A DNA stretch of 64,000 bases from Dyadobacter sp. 50-39. Its GTDB lineage: Bacteria > Bacteroidota > Bacteroidia > Cytophagales > Spirosomataceae. Positions 32,901 to 41,487 of this stretch are shown in pieces. A program made the translations under genes and the position numbers. The notes beneath the pieces are model-generated. The model was not told the origin of the DNA. It ran no database searches and worked only from the letters and a program-made list of their open reading frames with translations. Numbering within the stretch: position 1 is the stretch's first letter; the number at the start of each line of letters is the position of its first letter. Where the stretch lies: positions 1-64,000 of the forward strand of contig MKSR01000048.1 in NCBI GenBank assembly GCA_001898145.1, read 5' to 3'.

Positions 32901-34175
32901 TCAGAAAGCGGGTTTCACTTTACGGGCGGAATCGAGGCTCACCAGCTTCCCGGTCCAGCCGCACAGCGCTGCGCCGGTTCCATACACGATACACAGGTCC
33001 GCGGAGGGATCGGGGCGCATTGCCCTGATCTTGGCGTGGTCGAACGAATGGAAGCCATGCATGGAACTCCCGGGATCGGCGACGCCAGCCTTCATGCAGG
33101 CCTCTATGTCATACCAGAAGACCTGCCTTCCGCTCACTGTCAATGCCGAATGCAATGCTTGCCGCACGGCCTCCCAGCCATCCACCTCAAACCCGTCGAT
33201 CGCGGCAGTTGTTTCATAGCGCAGGCGCTCCACCAGGAAATCCATGTCGAAGTCAAATCCCGGATCTTCGGCATTACCGTGACCGCCCTGATCTTCCAGC
33301 GTCGCCAGGCGTGCTGCACCGGTTAGGATACAAGCTTCCGAATCATCACAAAATACGATATTAACCTCATTTCCAATGGATTCAATCTGTTTTTTCAATG
33401 CGCTCAGAAACTGGCTTCCTGCTTTGGCGATATTACCGCCGATGACTAGCTCATCGCATTCGAAACTTTCGAGCCAGGGCCGCAGAAAAGCGCCCAGGCT
33501 GGTACCAAATGCATTAAAAATACCTCGTGCCGCCTCTGAATGCATTTCAGCCAGTTCGCGTACGCCGCTGATCGTGTGCCCTGTCGTCTGCTGATAGGCG
33601 TCCACAAACCATCTCGTGGAAAAATAGTCGTCGGCGATGGACGTACCGAACGGCTCATTGTAGAATGCGCATGATTCGGGCAATGCATGATGGCAGGTCA
33701 GCAGCCGGCCATCCTCCATGAACGCCGACCCGAACCCGGATCCGAGCGTGAGAAAGACAGTACGCCTACCTTCCAGATTGTTCCGCTCGCGGGCCCCGAC
33801 GGCAAAACAGTGGGCGTCGTTAAAAAACCGGAACGCTGTCCCGGGCATACCGGAAACATCCTGCAATGCCTGCCCGACGTGCAGCCCGAACATCTGCTCG
33901 AACTTGCCGCCCACGTCGCGTATTTCACAAACGCCTTTCTGATAATTGAACGGGCCCGGAAATGCAATTCCGATGGCGCCTACCGGCTCGCTCCCGAGCG
34001 CATCCGCAATGCAATCGCCGATAGCAGCGACGATAGCCGAGGCCGGCGCCAGGCTATCCATATCCCTTCTCACCAAATACAGGCGCTGCTTGCCGCCAGA
34101 AGACGCGCCGACAACTCCGGCCGTCACGTGACTTCCCCCGACATCCAACCCCAGACTTGCATTTGGTGCATTCAT
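32901..34175 (-). CDS. ROK-like sugar kinase with an extra C-terminal domain
   Basis: Residues 1-300 follow the ASKHA/ROK plan: LGLDVGGSHVTAGVV (phosphate 1), AIGIAFPGPFNYQKGV, FFNDAHCFAVGARERNN, LTLGSGFGSAFMEDG and ELVIGGNIAKAG. The ROK zinc motif (CxCGxxGCxE) is not present. Residues about 325-424 are an addition that I do not know from ROK proteins. They contain DGWEAVRQAL, FWYDIEACMKAGV and CIVYGTGAALCG. The same pattern occurs at the N-terminus of the phosphomannose-isomerase-like protein at 45979-47730. The enzyme probably phosphorylates the sugar imported by the adjacent porter. It is the first gene of its operon, below two GntR-type operator candidates. Confidence 0.8.
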   Translation of the reverse strand: MNAPNASLGLDVGGSHVTAGVVGASSGGKQRLYLVRRDMDSLAPASAIVAAIGDCIADALGSEPVGAIGIAFPGPFNYQKGVCEIRDVGGKFEQMFGLHVGQALQDVSGMPGTAFRFFNDAHCFAVGARERNNLEGRRTVFLTLGSGFGSAFMEDGRLLTCHHALPESCAFYNEPFGTSIADDYFSTRWFVDAYQQTTGHTISGVRELAEMHSEAARGIFNAFGTSLGAFLRPWLESFECDELVIGGNIAKAGSQFLSALKKQIESIGNEVNIVFCDDSEACILTGAARLATLEDQGGHGNAEDPGFDFDMDFLVERLRYETTAAIDGFEVDGWEAVRQALHSALTVSGRQVFWYDIEACMKAGVADPGSSMHGFHSFDHAKIRAMRPDPSADLCIVYGTGAALCGWTGKLVSLDSARKVKPAF

Positions 34176-34337
34176 ATGGCAATCCTATTGTCTGTTTCAA
34201 TTACAATACCTAAAAACCAACGTACCGGACGATGCTATACGCAACACAGGACTCACACCGCCCGAAAAACTTCCAACAGCGGCCGCATTACTAATAAATC
34301 GAACCGGTAACGGCCTACTTTGTAACATATGTTCAAA

Positions 34338-34350
34338 TATACAAACATAT
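34338..34350 (+). promoter_or_regulatory. Candidate GntR operator, site 1 (ROK-like operon)
   Basis: TATACAAACATAT matches the shared motif TRTACAWACATAT, about 165 bp upstream of the ROK-like start. A nearby ACATATGTTC adds a second half-site. Confidence 0.5.
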
Positions 34351-34528
34351 CACTAACAGTCAAAAAAGTTGCATTAAATCAACACGTTAAAAACATATTA
34401 ATATTAATTAATAACCTCATTATTAAGTTCTTAATTTTAAAATAACAGAGAAATTTAATAACTACGCTTCGCGGTCAACGACAGGATGTAGTCAATTTTC
34501 GTCGAAATTCAGCCAAGTATGTATACTA

Positions 34529-34541
34529 TGTACATACATAT
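34529..34541 (+). promoter_or_regulatory. Candidate GntR operator, site 2
   Basis: TGTACATACATAT matches the shared motif and overlaps the perfect 10-bp palindrome TATGTACATA. It lies about 355 bp upstream of the ROK-like start and just downstream of the haloperoxidase-like gene. Confidence 0.5.
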
Positions 34542-34573
34542 TGATTAACCTATTGAACAAATCCGCCGGATGG

Positions 34574-35890
34574 TCATTTGATCCGCCCGATAATGCGCCG
34601 GCCCACTTTCGCTCCCTGCCTGGCGCCCTCTTCCACACTGTTTCGGTAATGAATACCGCCATACAGCCGGCTCACCGAGGCTTCCGCCGCTGCTTCACTA
34701 AAAGAGTTGAAATGGCGCTGCATACCTATGTACCGTAGGTCGCTCGTGTCCTGAAAAGCAAAGTTTTCGCCGTAGAGGTGCGTCAGTATCGCAGAGGCGG
34801 AGGCGGTAATACTACTATGGCCGCTGGGGTATTCCGGGAACGGCGGCGTTTGTAAGAACGGCACGAAGTCCTTGCCGATCATCTCGTTGATCACCGTCAC
34901 GGGACGCACTACGCTGCTGCGATACTTCTCGTCCCAGCAGGCAATGAATGCATCGTACAATGCCACGGCCGTGAGTGCATATCCCTGCGCGGTTTTCACC
35001 GCGTCGGCACGGGTTTGCTTCGCCGCAATAGCCGCAATGCCCATCCAGTGCCCGCCGGGTGTAATCTTTTTCTTCCCCACGGCCAGGTGACCCGCATGCT
35101 CGATCACGAGGGGATTGTCGTCCCAGAAGCGGGCGATCTGTATTTGTTCTTCGCTTAAATTCTTACCTACCTGAAAAACCTCGTAGGCGGCCTTGTAGAA
35201 CGCGCTTGCCGTGTCGCTGCTGAATGCGGGCGGACGCGGCGGCATAAATTGCGATGCAGAATCCAGCGCCATCGGCTGCATGTCGTTCCAGCACCATTCC
35301 ACGCCATCGAGGTAATCGGGCGGGGTCGGGCGCCATTTGCCGGGTTCGGAACTCCCCAGGTATTTGGGTTTCCCCCTCGACTTCGTGTAGCCGTCGGCGG
35401 CAGCCCTGGTGAGGATCGCCGCAGCCACCGAGTCGCCAAATGCGACGGAGCGCTGGTACGTGGAATCATCGAGCGTTTCGCCGAACTGCCGGTAAACGTC
35501 ATTTTCGTAGCCGGCCAGCGAATCAACCGAGAAAACCCTCACTTTTCGCGCCACCGTAAAGAAAGCTTTCGTGGCAGCCAGCGCGTAGTTATAGCTTTTC
35601 CCCGCAACCGGTTGCGGCATTGCACCAAATCCATTGAGTTTTTCCGCAATGGAGGCACTTCCTTTTTGCGCGAACCGAACCGCCTCGTACGAAGCCAGCG
35701 AGGAATAGGCATAGATACGGCTCGCGACCGGCGGGGAAAAGACATCGTAAATGATCACCTGCGTCAGCATATCCTGGTTTTGATGCAGGAGTTCCGCTTC
35801 ATCCAGGCGAGCGGCTTTCTTTCGTGAACAGCCAAAGGCCAGGCTGACCAGACAAATGAAAACGAGGAATTCTTGAATGGATAGTTTCAT
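34574..35890 (-). CDS. Vanadium-haloperoxidase/PAP2-like lipoprotein
   Basis: Starting at the ATG at 35890, this 438-residue product has a lipoprotein signal ending in AFGC. The PAP2/haloperoxidase metal-site motifs are visible: KYRSSVVRPVTVINE near 300, PPFPEYPSGHSSITASASA near 335, and VSRLYGGIHYRNSVEEGARQ near 405. Together they supply the vanadate- or phosphate-binding Arg, Ser-Gly-His and His residues. It could be a haloperoxidase or an acid phosphatase. An ATG six codons upstream would spoil the signal peptide. It follows the CRTAC protein by 18 bp. Confidence 0.85.
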   Translation of the reverse strand: MKLSIQEFLVFICLVSLAFGCSRKKAARLDEAELLHQNQDMLTQVIIYDVFSPPVASRIYAYSSLASYEAVRFAQKGSASIAEKLNGFGAMPQPVAGKSYNYALAATKAFFTVARKVRVFSVDSLAGYENDVYRQFGETLDDSTYQRSVAFGDSVAAAILTRAAADGYTKSRGKPKYLGSSEPGKWRPTPPDYLDGVEWCWNDMQPMALDSASQFMPPRPPAFSSDTASAFYKAAYEVFQVGKNLSEEQIQIARFWDDNPLVIEHAGHLAVGKKKITPGGHWMGIAAIAAKQTRADAVKTAQGYALTAVALYDAFIACWDEKYRSSVVRPVTVINEMIGKDFVPFLQTPPFPEYPSGHSSITASASAILTHLYGENFAFQDTSDLRYIGMQRHFNSFSEAAAEASVSRLYGGIHYRNSVEEGARQGAKVGRRIIGRIK

Positions 35891-35908
35891 ATAATTCGTG
35901 GGAGGCAT

Positions 35909-38900
35909 TCATGGGATCTTCCTTGTCTGGCCGTCGCTTCCGGTGACGGATAGGGATCGGATTCCGCTGCTCATGTGCTGGAAACGAGCTGATTGCGAAA
36001 GGAACGAAGCCCCGTAACCCGGCTCGATTTTTTGCTTCCTGCCATCCGCCAACGTGATCTCCGCGGCAGTGTCGCCCGGGCCGTAAGGCACGTTTTGGCC
36101 GCTTTCTTTCAGCTCGAAAATTTTGAGCGGACCGCGGTTCTGGGCGGCTGCTACCAGGTACTTCCCGTCTTTACCCCGAAGTTTTACAAGCGCCTTGCCA
36201 TTGCCCGGGATAAAAATGCCGCTTTCGAGAATCGATTTAGCCGCAAAATGGCCCTTGCCGTCACCTTTCAGCATCAGCCCGTTCAGCGCATCGTAACGCC
36301 CGATAGTCACGTCGGTTCCATAGTCGTTGGTATTCATCAGCACGTCCAGATTACCATCGCCGTCGAAGTCGTCGGCTATCATTCCATTCAATGCCGACAA
36401 CTGGGCGGTATACGGTAGCGGGGCCAGCGTAAACTTTCCATTTCCCTCATTCCGGCAGTAACCCGACCGGAGCTCGGTCGCTTTCAGCACCAACGCTCCT
36501 TCGAGCTGCTCGCTCGTAAGAAACTGACCCATCGGCGCTTCCGCGTAGGTTTTGTAGTTCTGAAATTTCGCCCGCATGCTGATCATTTGTTTCACGGCGT
36601 CGTCGCGCATGTGTACCGGGTACTCCTTGCGGGTCGGGTCCTGCTGGCTCGTACGGAAATACAGCGCAGGAAAAGCGTCATAACTTCCATTGTGATCGAA
36701 ATCTTTGGCATACACCGAAGCCGGATGTTCAGCGGTTGCCTGGAACAAGGAGTTCTGCCCGACATTCCCGACGATGTAATCTGTATCACCGTCGTTGTCA
36801 AAATCGCCGCCCACCACACTGTTCCACCAGCCTTTGTGACCCGAAATGCCCGTTGCGGCCGTCACGTTCCTAAACCTGCCCCGGTCGTTCTTCAAAAAAG
36901 TGAGCGGCATCCATTCTCCGGCCAGTATCAGGTCTTTCCAGCCGTCATTATCGAAATCGCTGAAAACCGCATCGCATACCAACCCAGCATTGACCAGGTC
37001 CGGTGCCACGTGCGCAGTGACGTCCGTAAACCGTATCTTACCATCCCGGGAATCGTTCCTGAAAACAAAGCTGGAAACGCTTTCGGGATAGCTCCACGGC
37101 TTCACCCGGCCGGCCACAAGCAGGTCCAGGTCGCCATCCCGGTCGTAATCGGCTGCACGCACGCAGGATTTGCTCGTAAAATCGCGGGGAAAGGCAAAGC
37201 TATCCTGCACAAAGTTGCCCTTGCCGTCATTGACATAAAACTGATCGCGGTAATCGGGGCTGCCGGCTTTGGCCTGATAACCACCGCGGACGATGTAGAG
37301 ATCGTTATCACCGTCCCGGTCTGCATCGAACAGCAGCAGCCCCATATCCTGATAATGCACATTCGGATCGGTATTGGCATTACCAAGCGGCTTACGCTCA
37401 AACGAACCATCGGCCCGCTGCATCAGCAGCGTAGTAGCGGCGGCGGAGTTCCCTCCGACCACTATATCGTCCAACCCATCGGCATTCACGTCGCCGGCGG
37501 CGAGAGACGGGCCATACTCCGACAGCTTGTGGGGGAGTAATTTCTGGGTGTTAAAATCAATGTAATCCATTTGTGTGTGCACATATTGAATCCCCAGCGC
37601 AGCGGAAACCTCCCGGAACAACGCAGTTCCAGCCTTCGGCTCACGATTCCAGGTATACTGCTCCGTCGCCTGCTTTCTGTTTACCAGGATCACCGCATCC
37701 GGTTTTACATGGCGCATTACTTGTTTGGCTCCATCCGGCCATTTGACAATCAGCGAATCGACGACAGACACTTCGCCGAGGCCAAAACGGGGATTGAGCT
37801 GCACCGACGAAAGGTATCCCCGGTACGGTGTGAGTTCATATACCTGCCGGCCACCAGCATAATGCAGTTCTATCCATGCCCCTATCCCGTTACGATTGAG
37901 CGAATCGCCGGTAAGCTGCACGCCGAGGTAATGCCTGCCCGACGGCTTTTCGTCTAGCATGGTGTTTTCATATAGCGAAGCCGCGTCGTTGATGTTGTTG
38001 ACGACCATATCCAGGTCGCCGTCGTTGTCCAGGTCGGCATAGGCGGCGCCGTTGGCAAATGTGAGGTCGGTAAGGCCCCAGTCGGACGAAACATCGGCAA
38101 ACCGGGCATTACCCGTGTTTTTGAATGCGTAGTTATGCAGCTTCACTTCGGGTATTTGCCGCAAAGTTTCCATTTGCGGGGTTACCGGCGAGGCTTGCAG
38201 GCGGTAAACCATGAAGTCGTGGTCTGTAACGTCTTTGGGAAAGCCATTGGTAACAACGAGGTCGCGGAGGCCGTCGTTATCGAAATCCGCCACGAGCGGT
38301 GCCCAGCTCCAATCGGTGGCCGCTATCCCGGAATAGTATCCGGTCTCACTGAAAACCGGGTCTCCGATCGAATCGCCTGCATTCACCCTCGGCCCCTGGT
38401 TGAGCTGGATGGTGTTCCGCACGTATTGGTACTGGTATTTAAAGAAGTCGTTGAGCTGGAAGGTCTGGTAGCTGATGCCGCCCATCATCATTTTCCTTCG
38501 GTAATTGTCTTCCGGGTTCATATCCAGCTCAACTACGTCCGAAAGCCCGTCGTTGTTGATGTCGATCACGTCCTGCCCCATTCCATTGGCCGAAGTGTGT
38601 TTAAAATAGGAAGCCGCCTTGTCGGTAAAAGTCCCGTCCTGGTTATTGATATACAACAGGTCATTGGAAATAAAATCGTTGCTGACGAAAATGTCCTTCC
38701 AGCCGTCCATATTGATATCGGCGATGGTCGCACCGTGGCCGTAGCCCTCGATGGTCAGTCCCGCCTCGGTGGTCACATTGGTAAATACAGCGTGTTTCAA
38801 AGTGGGATTGAAATCATTTCTGTAAAGCCGGCCAGTGCTGGGGAATGTCCCGTCGGTCACCTTGGGCTTGAATGTCGAAGGGTCTACCCTGGGAAGTATT

Positions 38901-39481
38901 TCGTTCACGACCAGGTACATATCGAGGTCGCCATCATTGTCGTAATCGAAGAAATTGGCCATGGTCGAATGCGAGGCATCGTCCAGCCCGTAGGCAGCGG
39001 CCTCGTCTTTGAAGGTGATATGTCCGTCCGCCGTTTTACCCTGGTTAACGTAAAGGAGATTTTTCCGCTTCTCCGGATTGCCGTGCAGCGACGCGCACAC
39101 GTACAGGTCCATCCAGCCGTCGTTGTTGATATCCACCACCGCCACGCCCCTGCACCATTTGCCGTCGCCACTCACGCCGGCTGCAGTCGTGACGTCCTCG
39201 AAGCGCATGGCACCCTTGTTCAGGTACAAGCGGCACGGCACCATATTTCCGGTGAAATATATGTCCTGCAAGCCGTCGTTGTCAAAATCGGCAATGCCTA
39301 CCCCGCCGCCGTTGTAGATATTGACGAGGTTAATGGGGTTCAGCGTATCATTCTCCCGGATCGTGTTGTTGAAATCGATGCCCGAGTCTGCCGCTTCCAC
39401 CAGCCCGAACAGCTTATCGTTCCTTTTACATGAAAAACAGCACGCCGCAACGGCTGCCCAAAACACTAAAACAGATTTCAT
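35909..39481 (-). CDS. CRTAC1/ASPIC-UnbV family lipoprotein with FG-GAP/VCBS repeats
   Basis: This 1190-residue product, starting at the ATG at 39481, has a lipoprotein signal (ACCFSC). Its body is built from repeated calcium-binding blades of the form DxDNDGxxD, for example GIADFDNDGLQDIYF, VDINNDGWMDLYV, YDNDGDLDM, FDNDGWKDL and DFDGDGNLDV, which predict two FG-GAP/VCBS propellers. An ASPIC/UnbV domain lies between them near 550-615 (GIGAWIELHYAGGRQVYELT, FGLGEVSVVDSLIVKWPDG). Such proteins are common beside SusCD pairs in Cytophagales. They are thought to be surface glycan-binding or adhesion proteins, but their activity is undefined. Confidence 0.9.
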   Translation of the reverse strand: MKSVLVFWAAVAACCFSCKRNDKLFGLVEAADSGIDFNNTIRENDTLNPINLVNIYNGGGVGIADFDNDGLQDIYFTGNMVPCRLYLNKGAMRFEDVTTAAGVSGDGKWCRGVAVVDINNDGWMDLYVCASLHGNPEKRKNLLYVNQGKTADGHITFKDEAAAYGLDDASHSTMANFFDYDNDGDLDMYLVVNEILPRVDPSTFKPKVTDGTFPSTGRLYRNDFNPTLKHAVFTNVTTEAGLTIEGYGHGATIADINMDGWKDIFVSNDFISNDLLYINNQDGTFTDKAASYFKHTSANGMGQDVIDINNDGLSDVVELDMNPEDNYRRKMMMGGISYQTFQLNDFFKYQYQYVRNTIQLNQGPRVNAGDSIGDPVFSETGYYSGIAATDWSWAPLVADFDNDGLRDLVVTNGFPKDVTDHDFMVYRLQASPVTPQMETLRQIPEVKLHNYAFKNTGNARFADVSSDWGLTDLTFANGAAYADLDNDGDLDMVVNNINDAASLYENTMLDEKPSGRHYLGVQLTGDSLNRNGIGAWIELHYAGGRQVYELTPYRGYLSSVQLNPRFGLGEVSVVDSLIVKWPDGAKQVMRHVKPDAVILVNRKQATEQYTWNREPKAGTALFREVSAALGIQYVHTQMDYIDFNTQKLLPHKLSEYGPSLAAGDVNADGLDDIVVGGNSAAATTLLMQRADGSFERKPLGNANTDPNVHYQDMGLLLFDADRDGDNDLYIVRGGYQAKAGSPDYRDQFYVNDGKGNFVQDSFAFPRDFTSKSCVRAADYDRDGDLDLLVAGRVKPWSYPESVSSFVFRNDSRDGKIRFTDVTAHVAPDLVNAGLVCDAVFSDFDNDGWKDLILAGEWMPLTFLKNDRGRFRNVTAATGISGHKGWWNSVVGGDFDNDGDTDYIVGNVGQNSLFQATAEHPASVYAKDFDHNGSYDAFPALYFRTSQQDPTRKEYPVHMRDDAVKQMISMRAKFQNYKTYAEAPMGQFLTSEQLEGALVLKATELRSGYCRNEGNGKFTLAPLPYTAQLSALNGMIADDFDGDGNLDVLMNTNDYGTDVTIGRYDALNGLMLKGDGKGHFAAKSILESGIFIPGNGKALVKLRGKDGKYLVAAAQNRGPLKIFELKESGQNVPYGPGDTAAEITLADGRKQKIEPGYGASFLSQSARFQHMSSGIRSLSVTGSDGQTRKIP

Positions 39482-39519
39482 ATTCTGATATGATCCGGCA
39501 AAAGCCTTTTTGATAGGGA

Positions 39520-39555
39520 TTATAAAAACCAATGGCGAGAGAGCCCCGCCATTGG
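39520..39555 (-). terminator. Terminator between susD and the CRTAC gene
   Basis: CCAATGGCG (39529-39537) and CGCCATTGG (39547-39555) form a 9-bp stem. Read on the minus strand it is followed by GGTTTTTATAAT. It lies 53 bases after the susD stop and 48 before the CRTAC start. It may end most susCD transcripts or attenuate the downstream pair. Confidence 0.65.
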
Positions 39556-39607
39556 TCCATAATACCTCAACTATTTACTAATTCACACTATGAGTTCTTT
39601 CTGCCCG

Positions 39608-41446
39608 TCAATACCCGGGGTTCTGTTTGAGCACGCCATTGCTTTTCCGTATCTCGGTGTTCGGGATCGGGAAAAGGTAGTAGTGGTCGCCTTTCCAGGG
39701 CTTCCTTACTTCGGCTTCGGGAATGACGCCGTAGGTGTAAGACAGTTTTCCCAATACATCCCCTGGCTTGGCGCCGGTCCAGTCCATGGTCACTTTGGTA
39801 AGGCCCCTGATCGCGATATCCACGTTTCCGGGGGCCGCTTTCCAGCGCATCAGGTCGAAGAAGCGCGAGTCCTCCAAATGCAGCTCGATCGCCCGTTCAT
39901 TCCGGTAGTCGCGCAAAAGGGCCGCGCCGGTACTTTTAATATCGGGCATATTCACCGATCCGCGCTTTCTGACCTTGTTGATATATTCCCTCGCGAGCGC
40001 TTCATTGCCCAATGCCATCTGGATCTCGGCATAATTGAGGTAAAACTCGGTGAGGCGCATGAATACCACCACCTGGTTATAATCATAGTCGAAACTCGCG
40101 CGGGGGCCTGAGAAGTCGTCTGTCTTTTTGAAGGTATAACCCGTTTGCACCCGCCAGTGGAAAGGGGTAAGCCCTTTTACCCAGTATGTTTTCGAGTCGC
40201 GGCCGAAATCGAAGAGGTTCTGCCCGTTTTTGGGGTCCACTTTGTTGGGGTTAATGTAAGGCGGCGCATTATCGGGGTTGGGGTTGGCATCCTCCCAGTA
40301 TTCATAGAGGCGCTCGGTACTTTTCGAGCCGTCGATGATGTTGATCGGGCCGGCTCCGGGGTAGATCACCGCATCGTAAAACCTCGGGTCGCGGTTCTTC
40401 TCCGGTTTCTGAGGATCATAGCCCGATGCAGCATTTACCGTTACGCCATCCGGCATATAAGGATATTCCCCGTTGGCCATCTGGAACATGTTCACAAAAT
40501 TCTGCGTCGGAACGATCCGCTGCTGCGCGTCGAAGCCGCTGGGCCAGTAGTCATAATTGTAGCCCCAGCCGGGTATCCTCGTGGCCGGCGTAAACGACTT
40601 CCCGAAAATTGTCTCGTCTGTTTTCAGCGGCTTCTTAAACAGTGCCGCGTACTGCGGGTGCAGCGTAAAGCCGAGTTCCAGCACCGCTTTCGTGGCGGCT
40701 TCCGCCGCCTTCCATTTAGCGAGGTCGTTGGATGGGTTATTGAGCGGACTGGCCATGTAAAGCAACACCCGCGCCTTGAATGCCATCGCGGCCGCCTTGC
40801 TGATTTTCCCCGTATTGACCGGCACACCGTTCAGGAACCCGATGGCCTTTTCCAATTCATCGAGCACAAACTTCGCACATTCGTCATAGGTGTTTCTGGG
40901 CACATCGAAGCTCTCGGAGTTGAGCTGAAAACTGTTGGTGATAATGGGCACCCCGCCGAAAGTCCGCATCAGTTCGAAATACATCCATGCCCGCAAAAAG
41001 TGCACTTCGCCTTTCATTGGATCGAGCTTGTCGGCTGGAATGCTTGAATTCTCGATATTCTCAAAGAATACATTCGCCTTTCTGATAAAACCGTATTCGT
41101 AATCCCAAAGCGGTGTTGCCGCGGGCAGGCCGTTGACAATCGATGCCAGATCGGAAACGTTGTCGGCCGTCAGGTTGCCTTCAATGTAGTTGCGGATACC
41201 TGCCGACCGCTCATGGGTTTCGGGCTGGTTCACAGCAATATCCGTCAACGCATCGTACCCGCCGGTTCCGGGTGCCCAGGGCGGCTTGATCCCGTTATAG
41301 ACGTTGTACACGTAATTTTGGAGAAAAACGGCATCGTTGAACACCGCATCATCCGAAATCGCATCCAGCGGCTTCTTATCCAGCACATTACATGAAGTAG
41401 CCGCAGCAATCATGCCTATCACCGACAGCGTGAACGCCCGCTTCAT
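39608..41446 (-). CDS. SusD/RagB-family glycan-binding lipoprotein (second locus)
   Basis: The 612-residue product, from the ATG at 41446, has a lipoprotein signal ending in AATSC. SusD-fold segments are clear: VHFLRAWMYFELMRTFGGVP near 145, AAMAFKARVLLYMASPLNNP near 215, LTEFYLNYAEIQMALGNEAL near 465, and RNERAIELHLEDSRFFDLMR, closing with YYLFPIPNTEIRKS. An ATG ten codons upstream is also possible. It follows susC by 41 bp and is its partner in surface glycan capture. Confidence 0.94.
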   Translation of the reverse strand: MKRAFTLSVIGMIAAATSCNVLDKKPLDAISDDAVFNDAVFLQNYVYNVYNGIKPPWAPGTGGYDALTDIAVNQPETHERSAGIRNYIEGNLTADNVSDLASIVNGLPAATPLWDYEYGFIRKANVFFENIENSSIPADKLDPMKGEVHFLRAWMYFELMRTFGGVPIITNSFQLNSESFDVPRNTYDECAKFVLDELEKAIGFLNGVPVNTGKISKAAAMAFKARVLLYMASPLNNPSNDLAKWKAAEAATKAVLELGFTLHPQYAALFKKPLKTDETIFGKSFTPATRIPGWGYNYDYWPSGFDAQQRIVPTQNFVNMFQMANGEYPYMPDGVTVNAASGYDPQKPEKNRDPRFYDAVIYPGAGPINIIDGSKSTERLYEYWEDANPNPDNAPPYINPNKVDPKNGQNLFDFGRDSKTYWVKGLTPFHWRVQTGYTFKKTDDFSGPRASFDYDYNQVVVFMRLTEFYLNYAEIQMALGNEALAREYINKVRKRGSVNMPDIKSTGAALLRDYRNERAIELHLEDSRFFDLMRWKAAPGNVDIAIRGLTKVTMDWTGAKPGDVLGKLSYTYGVIPEAEVRKPWKGDHYYLFPIPNTEIRKSNGVLKQNPGY

Positions 41447-41487
41447 GACATGATTTTTTATCACTAAATATTTCATAGGTTCTCTGA

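Larger units (their letters stand above)
34176..34573. other. 398-bp intergenic control region
   Basis: No gene is visible. The stretch is AT-rich, holds two copies of the 13-bp TRTACAWACATAT motif, and separates the start of the ROK-like operon from the end of the haloperoxidase-like gene. It should contain the promoter of the ROK-like operon. Confidence 0.6.

Noticed and set aside
38135-39433. A 432-codon plus-strand frame inside the CRTAC gene
   Set aside because: It is made of reverse-complemented DxDNDG repeats, hence the many Val/Ile/Asp repeats. It is an artefact of the real minus-strand gene.
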